NCBI RefSeq assembly: GCF_000385135.1
Contig: NZ_ARQM01000002.1
Span: 1 to 64,000 of the forward strand
Source of the DNA: Promicromonospora sukumoe 327MFSha3.1
GTDB taxonomy: Bacteria; Actinomycetota; Actinomycetes; Actinomycetales; Cellulomonadaceae
Direction of reading: 5' to 3'
Length of the DNA: 64,000 nt
Below, one piece after another: positions 32,943-41,754 of the stretch (positions are counted from its first letter, which is position 1; each line of letters starts with the position of its first letter). Under the pieces are notes generated by a model. That model worked only from the letters and a program-made list of their open reading frames with translations. It made no database searches and was not told the origin of the DNA. The translations under genes and the position numbers were made by a program.

Positions 32943-33770
32943 TCAGACCCGCGTGGCCCAGAACGCCACGGCCGACGCCGCGGCGACGTTGAGCGAGTCG
33001 ACGTCGCCCGCCATCGGGATGCGCACCACCAGGTCGGCGGCCTCGACCGCACCCTGGGTCAGGCCGTCACCCTCGGTGCCGAGCACCAGCGCGAGCTTCT
33101 CCGGCGGGTTCGCCACGAGCTCGTCGAGCGTGATCGAGTCGTCGGTCAGCGCGAGCGCCGCGACCGTGAACCCGTCCTCGCGCAGCCCGTGCAGGCCCGC
33201 GGGCCACTCCTCGACCCGGGTCCACGGCACCTGGAACACGGTGCCCATCGACACACGCACCGAGCGCCGGTAGAGCGGGTCGGAGCAGCGCGGCGAGACG
33301 AGCACGGCGTCCACCCCGAGCGCCGCCGCGCTGCGGAACGCGGCACCGACGTTCGTGTGGTCCACGACGTCCTCCAGCACCGCCACGCGGCGCGCCCCCG
33401 CCCCGCCGCGGGCGTTCGCGAGCAGCTCGTGCACGCTCGGCAGCGGCGGCCGGTGCATCGCGGCCAGGGCACCCCGGTGCAGGTGGAAGCCGGTGATCTC
33501 CTTGAGCAGCGGCTCCTCGGCGACGTAGACGGGCGCGCCGCTGGCCGCCACCAGGTCGCTCATCGAGTCGAGCCACTTGGGCGCCATGAGGAACGAGCGC
33601 GGCCGGTGCCCCGCCGCGAGCGCCCGCCGGATCACCGTCGAGCTCTCGGCGATGTAGAGCCCCTTGGCGGGTTCGTGCTTGGAGCGCAGGACGACATCCG
33701 TGAGGCTGTTGTAGTCGGCGAGGCGCTCGTCCGCGGGATCGTCGATGCGGACGACGTCGAGGGTGGTCAC
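32943..33770 (-). CDS. TrmH/SpoU-family RNA 2'-O-methyltransferase
   Basis: SAM-dependent methylation of tRNA or rRNA ribose. The 275-residue protein has an N-terminal substrate-binding part and the SPOUT motifs: VGAAFRSAAALGVDAVLV (motif 1), LVLGTEGDGL (motif 2) and IPMAGDVDSLNVAAASAVA (motif 3). The target nucleotide is not evident. It has its own promoter region, convergent with the MHYT gene. Confidence 0.9.
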   Translation of the reverse strand: MTTLDVVRIDDPADERLADYNSLTDVVLRSKHEPAKGLYIAESSTVIRRALAAGHRPRSFLMAPKWLDSMSDLVAASGAPVYVAEEPLLKEITGFHLHRGALAAMHRPPLPSVHELLANARGGAGARRVAVLEDVVDHTNVGAAFRSAAALGVDAVLVSPRCSDPLYRRSVRVSMGTVFQVPWTRVEEWPAGLHGLREDGFTVAALALTDDSITLDELVANPPEKLALVLGTEGDGLTQGAVEAADLVVRIPMAGDVDSLNVAAASAVAFWATRV

Positions 33771-33795
33771 CGGACCATTGTCGCCGACGGTCCGG

Positions 33796-34878
33796 TCAGA
33801 TCCGCCCCCGGACGGGGGTGCGCTCGACCCCGTCGCCGCCGTCGGGCATCACCATCTCGGCGCGGACGCCGAGCAGGCGCACCTCGCGGCCCGGCTCCAT
33901 GCCCTCCGCGAGGGCGAGGACGGCGGCGGTCAGCTCCCCCAGCGACCGCGTCGGGGCCGGGAGCTTCTTCGACCGGTCCCGGGTGAAGAAGGGCGCGTAG
34001 CGCACCTTGAGGCCGACCCGGAACACCGGCCGGCCCTCCGCCTCGGTGTCGGCGTGCACCTGGGCGACCAGTTCCCGCAGCGCCGCCTCCACCTGCTCGG
34101 GCGTGGTGAGGTTGCGCTGGTAGGTGGTCTCGCGGCTGTGCCCGCGGGCCACCCAGGGCGTGTCGTCGACGACGGCGGAGCCGTGCCCCCGGCCCAGGTC
34201 GCCGTACCAGGCGCCCATGCGCGGGCCGAACTCGGCGGCCAGCAGGTCGGCGTCGGCCGCGGCCAGGTCCGCGACCGTCCGGATGCCGTGGGCCGCGAGA
34301 CGCCTGGAGACCTTGGGGCCGACGCCCCACAGGTCGATGGTGGGGCACCAGCCCATCACCTCGGACCAGGTCTGCGCGGTGAGGCGGAAGACGCCCGCGG
34401 GCTTGCCGAAGCCGGTGGCGATCTTCGCGCGGATCTTGTTGTCGCCGATGCCGACCGAGCAGTGCAGGCCGGTGGCGTCGAGGACCGCCTCCTGCGCCCG
34501 GCGGGCGAGCGCCTCCGGGTCGTCCGCGTCGCAGCCGAGGAACGCCTCGTCCCAGCCGAGCACCTCGACCACCGTCCCGAGCCCGCGCAGGGTGTCCATC
34601 ACGCGCTCGGATGCCTCGAGGTAGGTCTCGTGGTCGACGGGCAGGATGATCGCGTCGGGCGCCTTGCGGGCGGCGACGCGCAGCGGCATGCCGGAGGAGA
34701 CGCCGAGCTCCCGCGCCTCGTACGACGCGGTCGAGACCACCGCCCGTTCCGTGGGGTCGCCGCGCCCGCCCACGACGACCTGCCGCCCGGCGAGCTCGGG
34801 GCGCCGCAGGACCTCGACCGCGACCAGGAACTGGTCGAGGTCGACGTGCAACACCCAGCGGAAGGCGCGCGGGCCCAT
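33796..34878 (-). CDS. Y-family DNA polymerase of the DinB2 type (leucine steric gate)
   Basis: Translesion polymerase of 360 residues, very like mycobacterial DinB2: WVLHVDLDQFL, TASYEARELGVSSGMPL, GWDEAFLG, ATGFGKPAGV. Catalytic acids are Asp13 and the Asp-Glu of GWDEAF. The steric-gate position, normally Phe or Tyr, is Leu18. In DinB2 the equivalent Leu14 lets the enzyme use ribonucleotides. The ATG at 34878 is chosen because homology starts there; longer in-frame starts lack similarity. It is divergent from a sigma factor gene. Confidence 0.88.
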   Translation of the reverse strand: MGPRAFRWVLHVDLDQFLVAVEVLRRPELAGRQVVVGGRGDPTERAVVSTASYEARELGVSSGMPLRVAARKAPDAIILPVDHETYLEASERVMDTLRGLGTVVEVLGWDEAFLGCDADDPEALARRAQEAVLDATGLHCSVGIGDNKIRAKIATGFGKPAGVFRLTAQTWSEVMGWCPTIDLWGVGPKVSRRLAAHGIRTVADLAAADADLLAAEFGPRMGAWYGDLGRGHGSAVVDDTPWVARGHSRETTYQRNLTTPEQVEAALRELVAQVHADTEAEGRPVFRVGLKVRYAPFFTRDRSKKLPAPTRSLGELTAAVLALAEGMEPGREVRLLGVRAEMVMPDGGDGVERTPVRGRI

Positions 34879-35069
34879 GGCACGAGTGTCCCGGAGGGTG
34901 CCCGGGATGTCCTGCGCTTGGAACGCTCGTTGCCGCGCGCCGCCCGGCTGGCACACCGTTATCGTCCCGTTATCTCTCACAGCGAAACTCTCCCCGCTTC
35001 CCTCAGAGCCCCAAGACTCCATATGCTCCGGGGCAAGGAAAGTTCGTCTCACTCAAGAGGAGAGCTGCG
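34879..35069. promoter_or_regulatory. Divergent control region of dinB2-like and sigma factor genes
   Basis: It contains a direct repeat CCGTTATC at 34956-34963 and 34967-34974. The 11-bp period puts both copies on the same DNA face. GAACGCTCGTTG (34921-34932) is only an imperfect SOS-like site. AGAGGAG before 35070 is the sigma-factor ribosome site. Confidence 0.45.
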
Positions 35070-35789
35070 ATGAGAACTACCAGGAACTCCCGGTCCCCCC
35101 GCTCGCGCCGCGGCAAGGAACCGGCCCCGCACCCGGCGTTGCCGCAGTCCTACGCGGCAATGATCGAGCGCACGCCGTCGCTGGACGATGCGCAGCTGGA
35201 GTCCCTCCTCGAGCGAGCCATCGCCGGAGCGGACGCCGCGCGCACCCTCGACGCCACCGCGGTCTCCCCCAGCCTGCGCGCACAGCTCGAGACCAGGGTC
35301 AAGGACGGGCAATACGCGAAGGAGCGTCTCGTCCTCGCCCACCTCCGTCTTGTCCCGGCCATCGCCGGCTCCTACGCGGGCCGCCTGCCGTTCATGGACC
35401 TCGTGCAGGAGGGGAACGTCGGCCTGGTCCGCGCCGCCGACTCGTACGACCCCGCGCACGGCACCTTCGCCGCGTACGCGCACCGCTGGGTCCGCCGCTC
35501 GATCGTCCGCGCGGTAGCCGCGGCGGAGCAGGCCGAGAGCCCGAGCACGAGCCGCCCCACCCCCGAGCAGAGCATGCTGCGCCGCCGGGTCCGGCAGGCC
35601 GTGGCCCGCCTGGACGCCGTCGAGGCGCGCGTCCTGGAGATGCACTTCGGCCTCGTGGACGGCACCACGCGCACCATCGACGAGATCAGCCGCCGCCTCG
35701 GTGTGACCAAGGAGCGCGTGGCGCAGATCCTCGAGTCGGCGCTGGCCCGCCTGCGCGACGTCGTCAGCCCGGCTCCCCTCGCTGCGTGA
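35070..35789 (+). CDS. Small sigma-70 family RNA polymerase sigma factor
   Basis: Alternative sigma factor of 239 residues. Region 2 is at about residues 80-155 (ERLVLAHLRLVPAIAGSY, LPFMDLVQEGNVGLVRAADSYDP, FAAYAHRWVRRSI). Region 4 is at the C-terminus (RTIDEISRRLGVTKERVAQILESALARLR). A full region 3 and region 1.1 are missing. No anti-sigma gene is visible next to it. A basic N-terminal tail (RNSRSPRSRRGKEP) precedes the domains. The 3' end overlaps the convergent gene by 26 bases. Confidence 0.87.
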   Translation: MRTTRNSRSPRSRRGKEPAPHPALPQSYAAMIERTPSLDDAQLESLLERAIAGADAARTLDATAVSPSLRAQLETRVKDGQYAKERLVLAHLRLVPAIAGSYAGRLPFMDLVQEGNVGLVRAADSYDPAHGTFAAYAHRWVRRSIVRAVAAAEQAESPSTSRPTPEQSMLRRRVRQAVARLDAVEARVLEMHFGLVDGTTRTIDEISRRLGVTKERVAQILESALARLRDVVSPAPLAA

Positions 35790-38685
35790 CCGCCGGCTGG
35801 GCACCCGACTGCCCGGCCGGCGTCAGCCGCGCGAGCACTTCGTCCAGCGCCTCGTGGTACGCCCAGGAGGCCGGATAGCCCGAGTGCGTCGCCACGGCGA
35901 AGAGGTAGGCCGACCGGTCCATCTCCTCCGCCCCGCGATCGACCTCGTTCACCCCGTAGCCAAGTACCGGGAAGCCCAGGAAGTCGGTGCGCCGCCACAG
36001 GTTCACCCACGCGGGCTTCGCACCGCAGGTCAGCAGTGACATCAGCGTGACCTGTTCCCCCGAACCGGGCTCGGGGCCCTCCGGCGTCAACGGCGCCGCC
36101 GGAGCCGCCCCGGGTCCGGAACCCTCCGCCGCTGCCGCAGCAGCAGCCGCGGCAGCCCGGACCTGTCCGCCCCACGGGTCGGCCGACCAGGCCGGTCCGG
36201 TGCAGGGCGGCTCGCCCGTCGCCGTCGGGCCCAGGAGGTCCGGGAAGAACCGGCCGAAGAACGGGCGCAGCTGCACGCCGTAGGTCAGCAGGCCGAGGCG
36301 GCCGTCCGCGGCGTCCGGCGCGGTGTCGGTCACCGGGTTGCCCGCCCGGATCAGGATCACCGCGGCGGCCAGCACGCCGCCCATCGAGTGCGCGGACAGC
36401 ACCACCCGGCGCGTGGGCGCCACGCGGGCGCGCTCGGCGTCGTCGGCGATGTCGGCTCCGGTCAGCCAGGCGTCGACCCGGGAGCGGACCTCGGGCACCA
36501 CGCGCTCGGCGTAGCTCGGCGGGCCGAACGGGTGGGCGCTGCGCGGCAGGAAGCACATCAGGTCCCACAGCAGGCCCCACGGGCGTCCGGGCACGCCGCC
36601 CGAGGCGCCCGCCAGGGCGCTGAGCACCAGCGTGGCCGCGAGCACGCCGAGGGCCGGCACCGCGAGCGACGACAGCCAGGACGGCACCCGGACGATGCCG
36701 GTGCCGTCGTGCTGGGCGAGGAGCGGGATGTGGGCGAACAGGGCGGCGACGTAGCAGGCGGCGGCCAGGGCACCGGCGGCGAGCTCGACCCGGTGCGACA
36801 TGGCCGCGACCTGGCGGCCGCGCAGCACGCGCTCCAGCACCGGGTTGGCGCCGCCGTCGGGGTCCGGGGCCTCGGCGACGGCGCGCCAGGCCGGCGCCGC
36901 CGGGCCGTACGGCGGTCCCAGCGTGCGGGGCGCGCCGGGGATCCACAGCGTGCGGGACCGGAGGGTGTCGATGACGTACGGCCCGGCGGCAGCCACGACC
37001 AGGAGCACCAGGAACACCAGCGCGATGACCACCGAGGTGGTGCCGAACTCGGTGTAGACCGGCGGCACCCGCACCAGGTCGGGGTCGGGCACGGTGCGGT
37101 CGATGCCGACCAGGCCGTCCCCGAGCGGCTGCGGCGTCGTGGCGCGCTCGCCGTAGCGCAGCACCCACTGCACGCCCAGCACGAGCAGGCTGGAGTAGAC
37201 GGTCGCCGCCGCGACGGAGACCAGCAGGAACACGCCCGGTCCGGCCCCGTTCCAGCCCTCGGTGGCCCGACGGCGCAGCACCACCGCCGCCAGCACCACC
37301 ACGACCGGGCTCAGCACGGCGAGCAGCGCGACCGCGACGAGCAGGTAGCGCAGGCCGAGGCCCGGCTCGGTGACCAGCACCACGCCCACGCACGCCGTGG
37401 CGACCACCGGCACGGCCGACCACGCGGCCACGCCCCGGGTACCGCGCGCGGTGCGCCAGGCGAGCCCCGTCGCGGCGATGCCGCCCAGCCCGACGCCGAG
37501 CAGCGCGGGCACCAGGTCGAGGCCGATCAGGGCCGGCATCGTCTCCGGCTGCGGCCCCGCGAGGCAGGCGGCGCACGCCAGCAGCCAGACCAGCAACCCG
37601 GCGGCGAACACGGCCAGGCCCGCCCGGGCCTTCCAGCGCGGGGTGACGGCCTGGACGCCGTCGTCGTCGGTGCGCAGGGCGACGAACAGGCCCGCGCCCA
37701 GCAGGACGACCAGGGCGGCGACCGGGAGCCAGGGGGCCGGCAGGCCGGCGTCGGCGTAGCGGGTCCAGGTGAGGTACTGGCCCGTCAGGGCGAGCGCCGC
37801 GCCGAGGTGCGCCCACAGCAGGCCCGAGCCGGAGCGCTGCGACCAGAAGCCCGCGCGGTGCAGCGCCGGGCCGGACGGCGCCACGGTGCGCCCGGCCCGC
37901 ATCACCGAGAACTTGGACTCGAACCGCACCTGGCCGCTGTGCGCCACCGCCACGAGGATCGCGACCAGGAGCACCGGCGCCAGGGACAGCAGCGCCAGGC
38001 GGTCGCCGACGTCGAGCCGCGCCAGGCCGTACAGCGCGCTCGGGATGCGGGCGCAGACCGGGACCACCGAGTCAGGCCCCGGGGTAGCCAGCCCGATGCA
38101 GCGCGTGCCGATCACCGACAGCGCGACCGTCGCCACGGCCGAGACGAACAGCAGCGTCAGGCCCAGGGAGAACACCCGGGTCAGGGCGGCGGTCGCCTCG
38201 GGGCGCAGGCTGGGGCCGGGACCGGGCCGGCCGGCGGGCGGCGTCCGGCGGTGCGCGGCGGGGTCGGGGTCGGGGATGCGGCGCGCCCAGTACGCGGCGT
38301 TCACCAGGCCGAACGGGACCATCGCAGCCCACAGCAGGCGCACCGCGACGGTGCCCACGAAGCCCAGGACGCCGCCGAACGGGAGGCCACCGAGCCGCGC
38401 CATCGCGCCCCAGGAGTAGGCCTCGCGGCGCACGCCGGCACGGATCGCGTGCACGTCGCCCGGCGGGAGCGACCGGCCGCGCTCCTCGGCGGCCGGCGTC
38501 GGCACCCAGAAGCTGCCCAGGCCGTCACCGCCCGTCTGGGTCACCTCCTCGCGGCGCAGGCCGAGCGTGCCGTGCGGGGGCGTGTTCGCGATGCCGTGGA
38601 TCCGGAGCTCGAGGACGCTGGGCGCCGGCTCCTGCTCCGCTGCGGGCGGCGGCGTACGGGGCGGGCTTGCGGGCTCGCTGTCCAT
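35764..38685 (-). CDS. Large polytopic membrane protein with lipase-like C-terminal domain
   Basis: The 973-residue protein begins with a soluble part containing ELRIHGIANTPPHGTL. It then has about 12 or more hydrophobic segments (residues 100-640). The soluble C-terminal domain has SAHSMGGVLAA, which resembles an alpha/beta-hydrolase nucleophile elbow (Ala for the first Gly), and an Ala10 run in a linker. It may act on lipids or esters at the membrane. I do not recognise a named family. ATG 38685 is chosen because upstream sequence loses coding character. A single-gene unit, convergent with the sigma factor. Confidence 0.75.
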   Translation of the reverse strand: MDSEPASPPRTPPPAAEQEPAPSVLELRIHGIANTPPHGTLGLRREEVTQTGGDGLGSFWVPTPAAEERGRSLPPGDVHAIRAGVRREAYSWGAMARLGGLPFGGVLGFVGTVAVRLLWAAMVPFGLVNAAYWARRIPDPDPAAHRRTPPAGRPGPGPSLRPEATAALTRVFSLGLTLLFVSAVATVALSVIGTRCIGLATPGPDSVVPVCARIPSALYGLARLDVGDRLALLSLAPVLLVAILVAVAHSGQVRFESKFSVMRAGRTVAPSGPALHRAGFWSQRSGSGLLWAHLGAALALTGQYLTWTRYADAGLPAPWLPVAALVVLLGAGLFVALRTDDDGVQAVTPRWKARAGLAVFAAGLLVWLLACAACLAGPQPETMPALIGLDLVPALLGVGLGGIAATGLAWRTARGTRGVAAWSAVPVVATACVGVVLVTEPGLGLRYLLVAVALLAVLSPVVVVLAAVVLRRRATEGWNGAGPGVFLLVSVAAATVYSSLLVLGVQWVLRYGERATTPQPLGDGLVGIDRTVPDPDLVRVPPVYTEFGTTSVVIALVFLVLLVVAAAGPYVIDTLRSRTLWIPGAPRTLGPPYGPAAPAWRAVAEAPDPDGGANPVLERVLRGRQVAAMSHRVELAAGALAAACYVAALFAHIPLLAQHDGTGIVRVPSWLSSLAVPALGVLAATLVLSALAGASGGVPGRPWGLLWDLMCFLPRSAHPFGPPSYAERVVPEVRSRVDAWLTGADIADDAERARVAPTRRVVLSAHSMGGVLAAAVILIRAGNPVTDTAPDAADGRLGLLTYGVQLRPFFGRFFPDLLGPTATGEPPCTGPAWSADPWGGQVRAAAAAAAAAAEGSGPGAAPAAPLTPEGPEPGSGEQVTLMSLLTCGAKPAWVNLWRRTDFLGFPVLGYGVNEVDRGAEEMDRSAYLFAVATHSGYPASWAYHEALDEVLARLTPAGQSGAQPAVTQRGEPG

Positions 38686-38795
38686 ACCGCTAAAACTAGG
38701 GCGGACCTGCGGCGGCGTGCATGTTGCCACGCGCGAGACCGGCCGGATCCCGTGGAATTCACGCGGGACCCGGCCGGTCACGGCGGCGCCGGGCC

Positions 38796-39737
38796 TCAGG
38801 CGGCGAGCGCCACCGCCACCACGGCGGCGGCCAGCAGCAGGTCGAAGACCACGCAGGTCTCGGCGTACCAGCGCCACACCACGGCGCCGGCGCGGTGGTG
38901 GAACGCGTCCCAGACCGCGTGGCCCACCAGGCCCGCCGCGACCACGTACGCCCCGGTGTCCTGCCCCGCCAGCACCGTGGCCAGCACGGCGACCCCCGCG
39001 AAGACCGCGAGCCCGGCGGCCTGCAGCAGCACCATCTGGCGGCCCCGGATGCTGCGGCGCACGAGCCCCACCACCGGGTAGACGAGCGCGACCGCCAGGA
39101 TCAGCCACGGCGGTAGGGCGCCCACGCCGCCCGCGATCGTGCCCGCCAGCAGCGCAAGCCCGAGCAGCACGGGCCAGCGGCGGCGCAGCCACGCCAGGTC
39201 GAACCCGTGGACGTGCTGCGTGTACTCGGCCGGCCGCAGCAGCATCGCCGCCGCCATGGCCGGGACCATCAGCACGTGGCCCCAGAGCATCACGTCGCCC
39301 GCGGTGGCCGCGCCGGCCCAGAACAGGGCCAGCAGCACCGCGAACGGCACGGCCATCGCGGCGTTCATCTCCCGGATCGCGCGCCACGAGTGCCGCCGCA
39401 GGCGCATCCACACCGTCATCGCGGCGACCATGTCCAGGAGCATCACCACGGCGCCGACGTCGGGACGGGCCAACGCCGCCTCGACGCCGAGCGCGGCGCC
39501 CGCCCAGTCCCACGCGGGGCCCAGCAGCAGCATCCCGAGCACCATCACCACGACCATCTCGGCCAGGTGCGCCAGGAATCTGCCGACCGTCCGCGCCCTC
39601 GTGACGGGGGCGGCGTGGTCGTGCGCCTCGTGGCGGCTCGCCGTCCGCCCCGCCGTGTCCCCCGTGCCGTCCCCGTGCCGGTGGCCGCCGCCGGGCCCCG
39701 CCGTCGTCGTGCCCGTGTGCGCCGTCGTCTGCGTCAT
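38796..39737 (-). CDS. Integral membrane protein with His-rich N-terminus
   Basis: Not recognised. The 313-residue protein has a hydrophilic N-terminus rich in histidine (HRHGDG, RHEAHDHAAP; residues 1-45). About eight hydrophobic segments follow, with many methionines (VVVMVLGMLLLGP, LWGHVLMVPAMAAAMLL). The His/Met content could mean metal binding, but that is only a hint. ATG 39737 is the first in-frame start with downstream coding character. It is divergent from the two-component genes at 39923. Confidence 0.7.
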   Translation of the reverse strand: MTQTTAHTGTTTAGPGGGHRHGDGTGDTAGRTASRHEAHDHAAPVTRARTVGRFLAHLAEMVVVMVLGMLLLGPAWDWAGAALGVEAALARPDVGAVVMLLDMVAAMTVWMRLRRHSWRAIREMNAAMAVPFAVLLALFWAGAATAGDVMLWGHVLMVPAMAAAMLLRPAEYTQHVHGFDLAWLRRRWPVLLGLALLAGTIAGGVGALPPWLILAVALVYPVVGLVRRSIRGRQMVLLQAAGLAVFAGVAVLATVLAGQDTGAYVVAAGLVGHAVWDAFHHRAGAVVWRWYAETCVVFDLLLAAAVVAVALAA

Positions 39738-39857
39738 CGCTCCGTCTCCCTGTTCCTCGCGGCGCTCCTCGCCACGCTGTTCTCCACGCTGTCCGACGGC
39801 GACAACGGCCTGTAGTGCGAGACCGCACCCCTGCTCGGGCACCTGTCACAAGGTCGT

Positions 39858-39871
39858 ATGACAGATGTCAT
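39858..39871. promoter_or_regulatory. Perfect palindrome ATGACAGATGTCAT before the histidine kinase
   Basis: Six-bp arms ATGACA and TGTCAT around GA. An additional TGTCA (39844-39848) lies one helical turn upstream. It is 52 bases before the kinase ATG, between divergent genes. Likely binding site of the co-encoded NarL-type regulator. Confidence 0.55.
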
Positions 39872-39922
39872 CGGGGCCCGCGGTACGCCCCGGACCGGCG
39901 GCGACGCTGGCAGGATGGCGTC

Positions 39923-41125
39923 ATGAGCACCGGCCCGGCCGTCGCGGACGACGGCGGCAGCGGACTCGCGAGCTTCCGCCGCAACGTCTGGTGGGGACTG
40001 GCGGGCACGGTGGCGTGCGTGCTCGGTTTCGCCGTCGGCGACTGGGTGCTCGACCCCGACGTGCCCGCCGGGCTGCGCGCCCTGACCGGCCTGGCCACCG
40101 CCACCACGATCGTGGCCTGCGGCGCGCTGCTCGGGCGGCGCATGCGGGACCAGGCGCCGTCCGTGGGCTGGCTCGTGACCGCGGGCGGCGCGGCCGTGCT
40201 CGCGGGCGCGGTGCCGCTGGCGGCCGGCAACTTCGGTATCTGGTCGATCGCGCCCGCCGCCACCGTGTCGGTGCTGGTCATGTTCCTGCCCACCCGCCGG
40301 GCGTGGCAGTCCCTCGGCGCCGCCCTGGTCGCGCTGCCCCTGGTCGGCCTCGTGACGGCCCTGGCCACGGGCGAGCCCAACGTGGCGCACGCGGTGTGGA
40401 TGCCGGCGCTGATGGTCGTCGCGTTCGGCCCGGCCATGCTGGGCATGGTCCGCGCCTGGCAGGTGACGGCCCGTCTCGACGACGCGCGGCGGCTGGCCGG
40501 GCAGCTCGCCGTCGCGGACGAGCGCCTGCGGTTCGCCGCCGACCTGCACGACATCCAGGGCCACCACCTCCAGGTGATCGCCCTGAAGAGCGAGCTCGCC
40601 GCGCGGCTCGCGGAGGCCGACCCGGCCCGGGCCGCCGAGCAGATGCGCGAGGTGCAGCAGCTCGCCGGGGACGCGCTGCGCGAGACCCGGGCGCTCGTGC
40701 AGGGCTACCGGCGCACCACGCTCGACGCGGAGATCGCCAACGCGTCCCGGGTCCTGGCCGCGGCGGGCGTGGCGGTCCGGGCCGACGTCGACGCCGACCT
40801 CGCGGCGTCCCTGCCGCAGGCGCCGCGTAGCCTCCTGGGCCTCGTGGTGCGCGAGGCCACGACGAACGTGCTGCGGCACAGCCACGCCACGCGGGCGGCG
40901 ATCGTCCTGCTGCCCGACGACGCCGGGGCGCGCCTCGTGATCGACAACGACGGCGCGCGCCCGGCCGGGTCAGCGAAGGGGCCGGGGTTCACGAACGGGA
41001 CCGGGACGTCGTCGGACGGCACGGGCCTGGTGTCGCTCGCGGAGCGCCTCGACGCCGTCGGCGGGCGCCTGTCCTGGGCGAGCGACGACGACCGGTTCGT
41101 CGTGACCGCTACGGTGACCGGATGA
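39923..41125 (+). CDS. Sensor histidine kinase (HisKA_3, DesK/LiaS-like)
   Basis: Membrane sensor of a two-component pair, 400 residues. About five or six membrane segments come first (residues 20-185). The dimerisation helix has the phosphorylated histidine in AADLHDIQGHHLQ (His209). The ATPase domain has VVREATTNVLRHSHA (N-box) and GTGLVSLAERLDAVGG (G2-box). There is no extracellular domain, so the signal is probably membrane state or a lipophilic ligand. Overlaps the regulator gene by four bases. Confidence 0.92.
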   Translation: MSTGPAVADDGGSGLASFRRNVWWGLAGTVACVLGFAVGDWVLDPDVPAGLRALTGLATATTIVACGALLGRRMRDQAPSVGWLVTAGGAAVLAGAVPLAAGNFGIWSIAPAATVSVLVMFLPTRRAWQSLGAALVALPLVGLVTALATGEPNVAHAVWMPALMVVAFGPAMLGMVRAWQVTARLDDARRLAGQLAVADERLRFAADLHDIQGHHLQVIALKSELAARLAEADPARAAEQMREVQQLAGDALRETRALVQGYRRTTLDAEIANASRVLAAAGVAVRADVDADLAASLPQAPRSLLGLVVREATTNVLRHSHATRAAIVLLPDDAGARLVIDNDGARPAGSAKGPGFTNGTGTSSDGTGLVSLAERLDAVGGRLSWASDDDRFVVTATVTG

Positions 41126-41733
41126 TCCGCCTGCTGCTGGCCGACGACGAGGAGCTGCTGCGCGGGGCGCTGTCCGCCCTGCTCGACCTCGAGGACGACC
41201 TGAGCGTCGTGGCGCAGGCCGCCACCACCACCGACGCCGTGCGGCTCGCCGGGCAGCACCGGCCCGACGTCGCCGTGCTCGACCTGGAGATGCCGCCCAC
41301 CGACGGGCTGCACGCGGCCGGGCAGATCCTGGCCGCCGCCGACGGCACACCGCCGCGCGTCATCATCGTCACGCGGCACGCGCGCCCCGCCGTCCTGCGC
41401 CGGGCGCTGGCCGCCGGGGTGAGCGGGTTCGTGCCCAAGTCGACGCCCGCGGCGCGGCTCGCGCAGATCGTGCGCGACGTCGCCGTCGGGCACCGGTACG
41501 TGGACCCCGAGATCGCGGCGTCCGCGCTCACGGAGAACGAGTGCCCGCTCACCGACCGGGAGCTGGAGGTGCTGCGGGCGGCCCGGGCCGGCGCGCAGGT
41601 GTCCGACATCGCGGCCGCGGTGCACCTCGCGCCCGGCACGGTGCGCAACTACCTGTCCTCCGCGATGGCCAAGCTCGGCGTCGCGACCCGGCACGCGGCC
41701 GCCCACCGCGCGTGGGAGGAAGGCTGGATCTGA
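41122..41733 (+). CDS. NarL/FixJ-family response regulator
   Basis: DNA-binding partner of the kinase before it, 203 residues. The receiver domain has DDEE (residues 8-11), phospho-acceptor Asp54 in AVLDLEMP and lysine in VPKST. The LuxR-type helix-turn-helix is at the C-terminus (LTDRELEVLRAARAGAQVSDIAAAVHLAPGTVRNYLSSAMAKLGV). Start ATG overlaps the kinase stop (ATGA). Candidate binding site at 39858-39871. Confidence 0.93.
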   Translation: MIRLLLADDEELLRGALSALLDLEDDLSVVAQAATTTDAVRLAGQHRPDVAVLDLEMPPTDGLHAAGQILAAADGTPPRVIIVTRHARPAVLRRALAAGVSGFVPKSTPAARLAQIVRDVAVGHRYVDPEIAASALTENECPLTDRELEVLRAARAGAQVSDIAAAVHLAPGTVRNYLSSAMAKLGVATRHAAAHRAWEEGWI

Positions 41734-41754
41734 CCGGCGCGGGCCGGAGTGGGC

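Noticed and set aside
34720-34740. Another copy of the GGTCTCGAC repeat in the DinB2-like gene
   Set aside because: Only a nine-base coincidence (GTCGAGACC) inside the conserved STASYE-coding region; no arm structure.
34921-34932. SOS box before the DinB2-like gene (GAACGCTCGTTG)
   Set aside because: The second half is GTTG rather than GTTC and the outer C/G are absent. Too weak beside the perfect box at 7556.
35764-39849. A single 1361-codon gene spanning two membrane-protein loci
   Set aside because: The upstream third is in a different frame from the real 38796-39737 protein and has shadow composition. Coding character begins at the ATG 38685.
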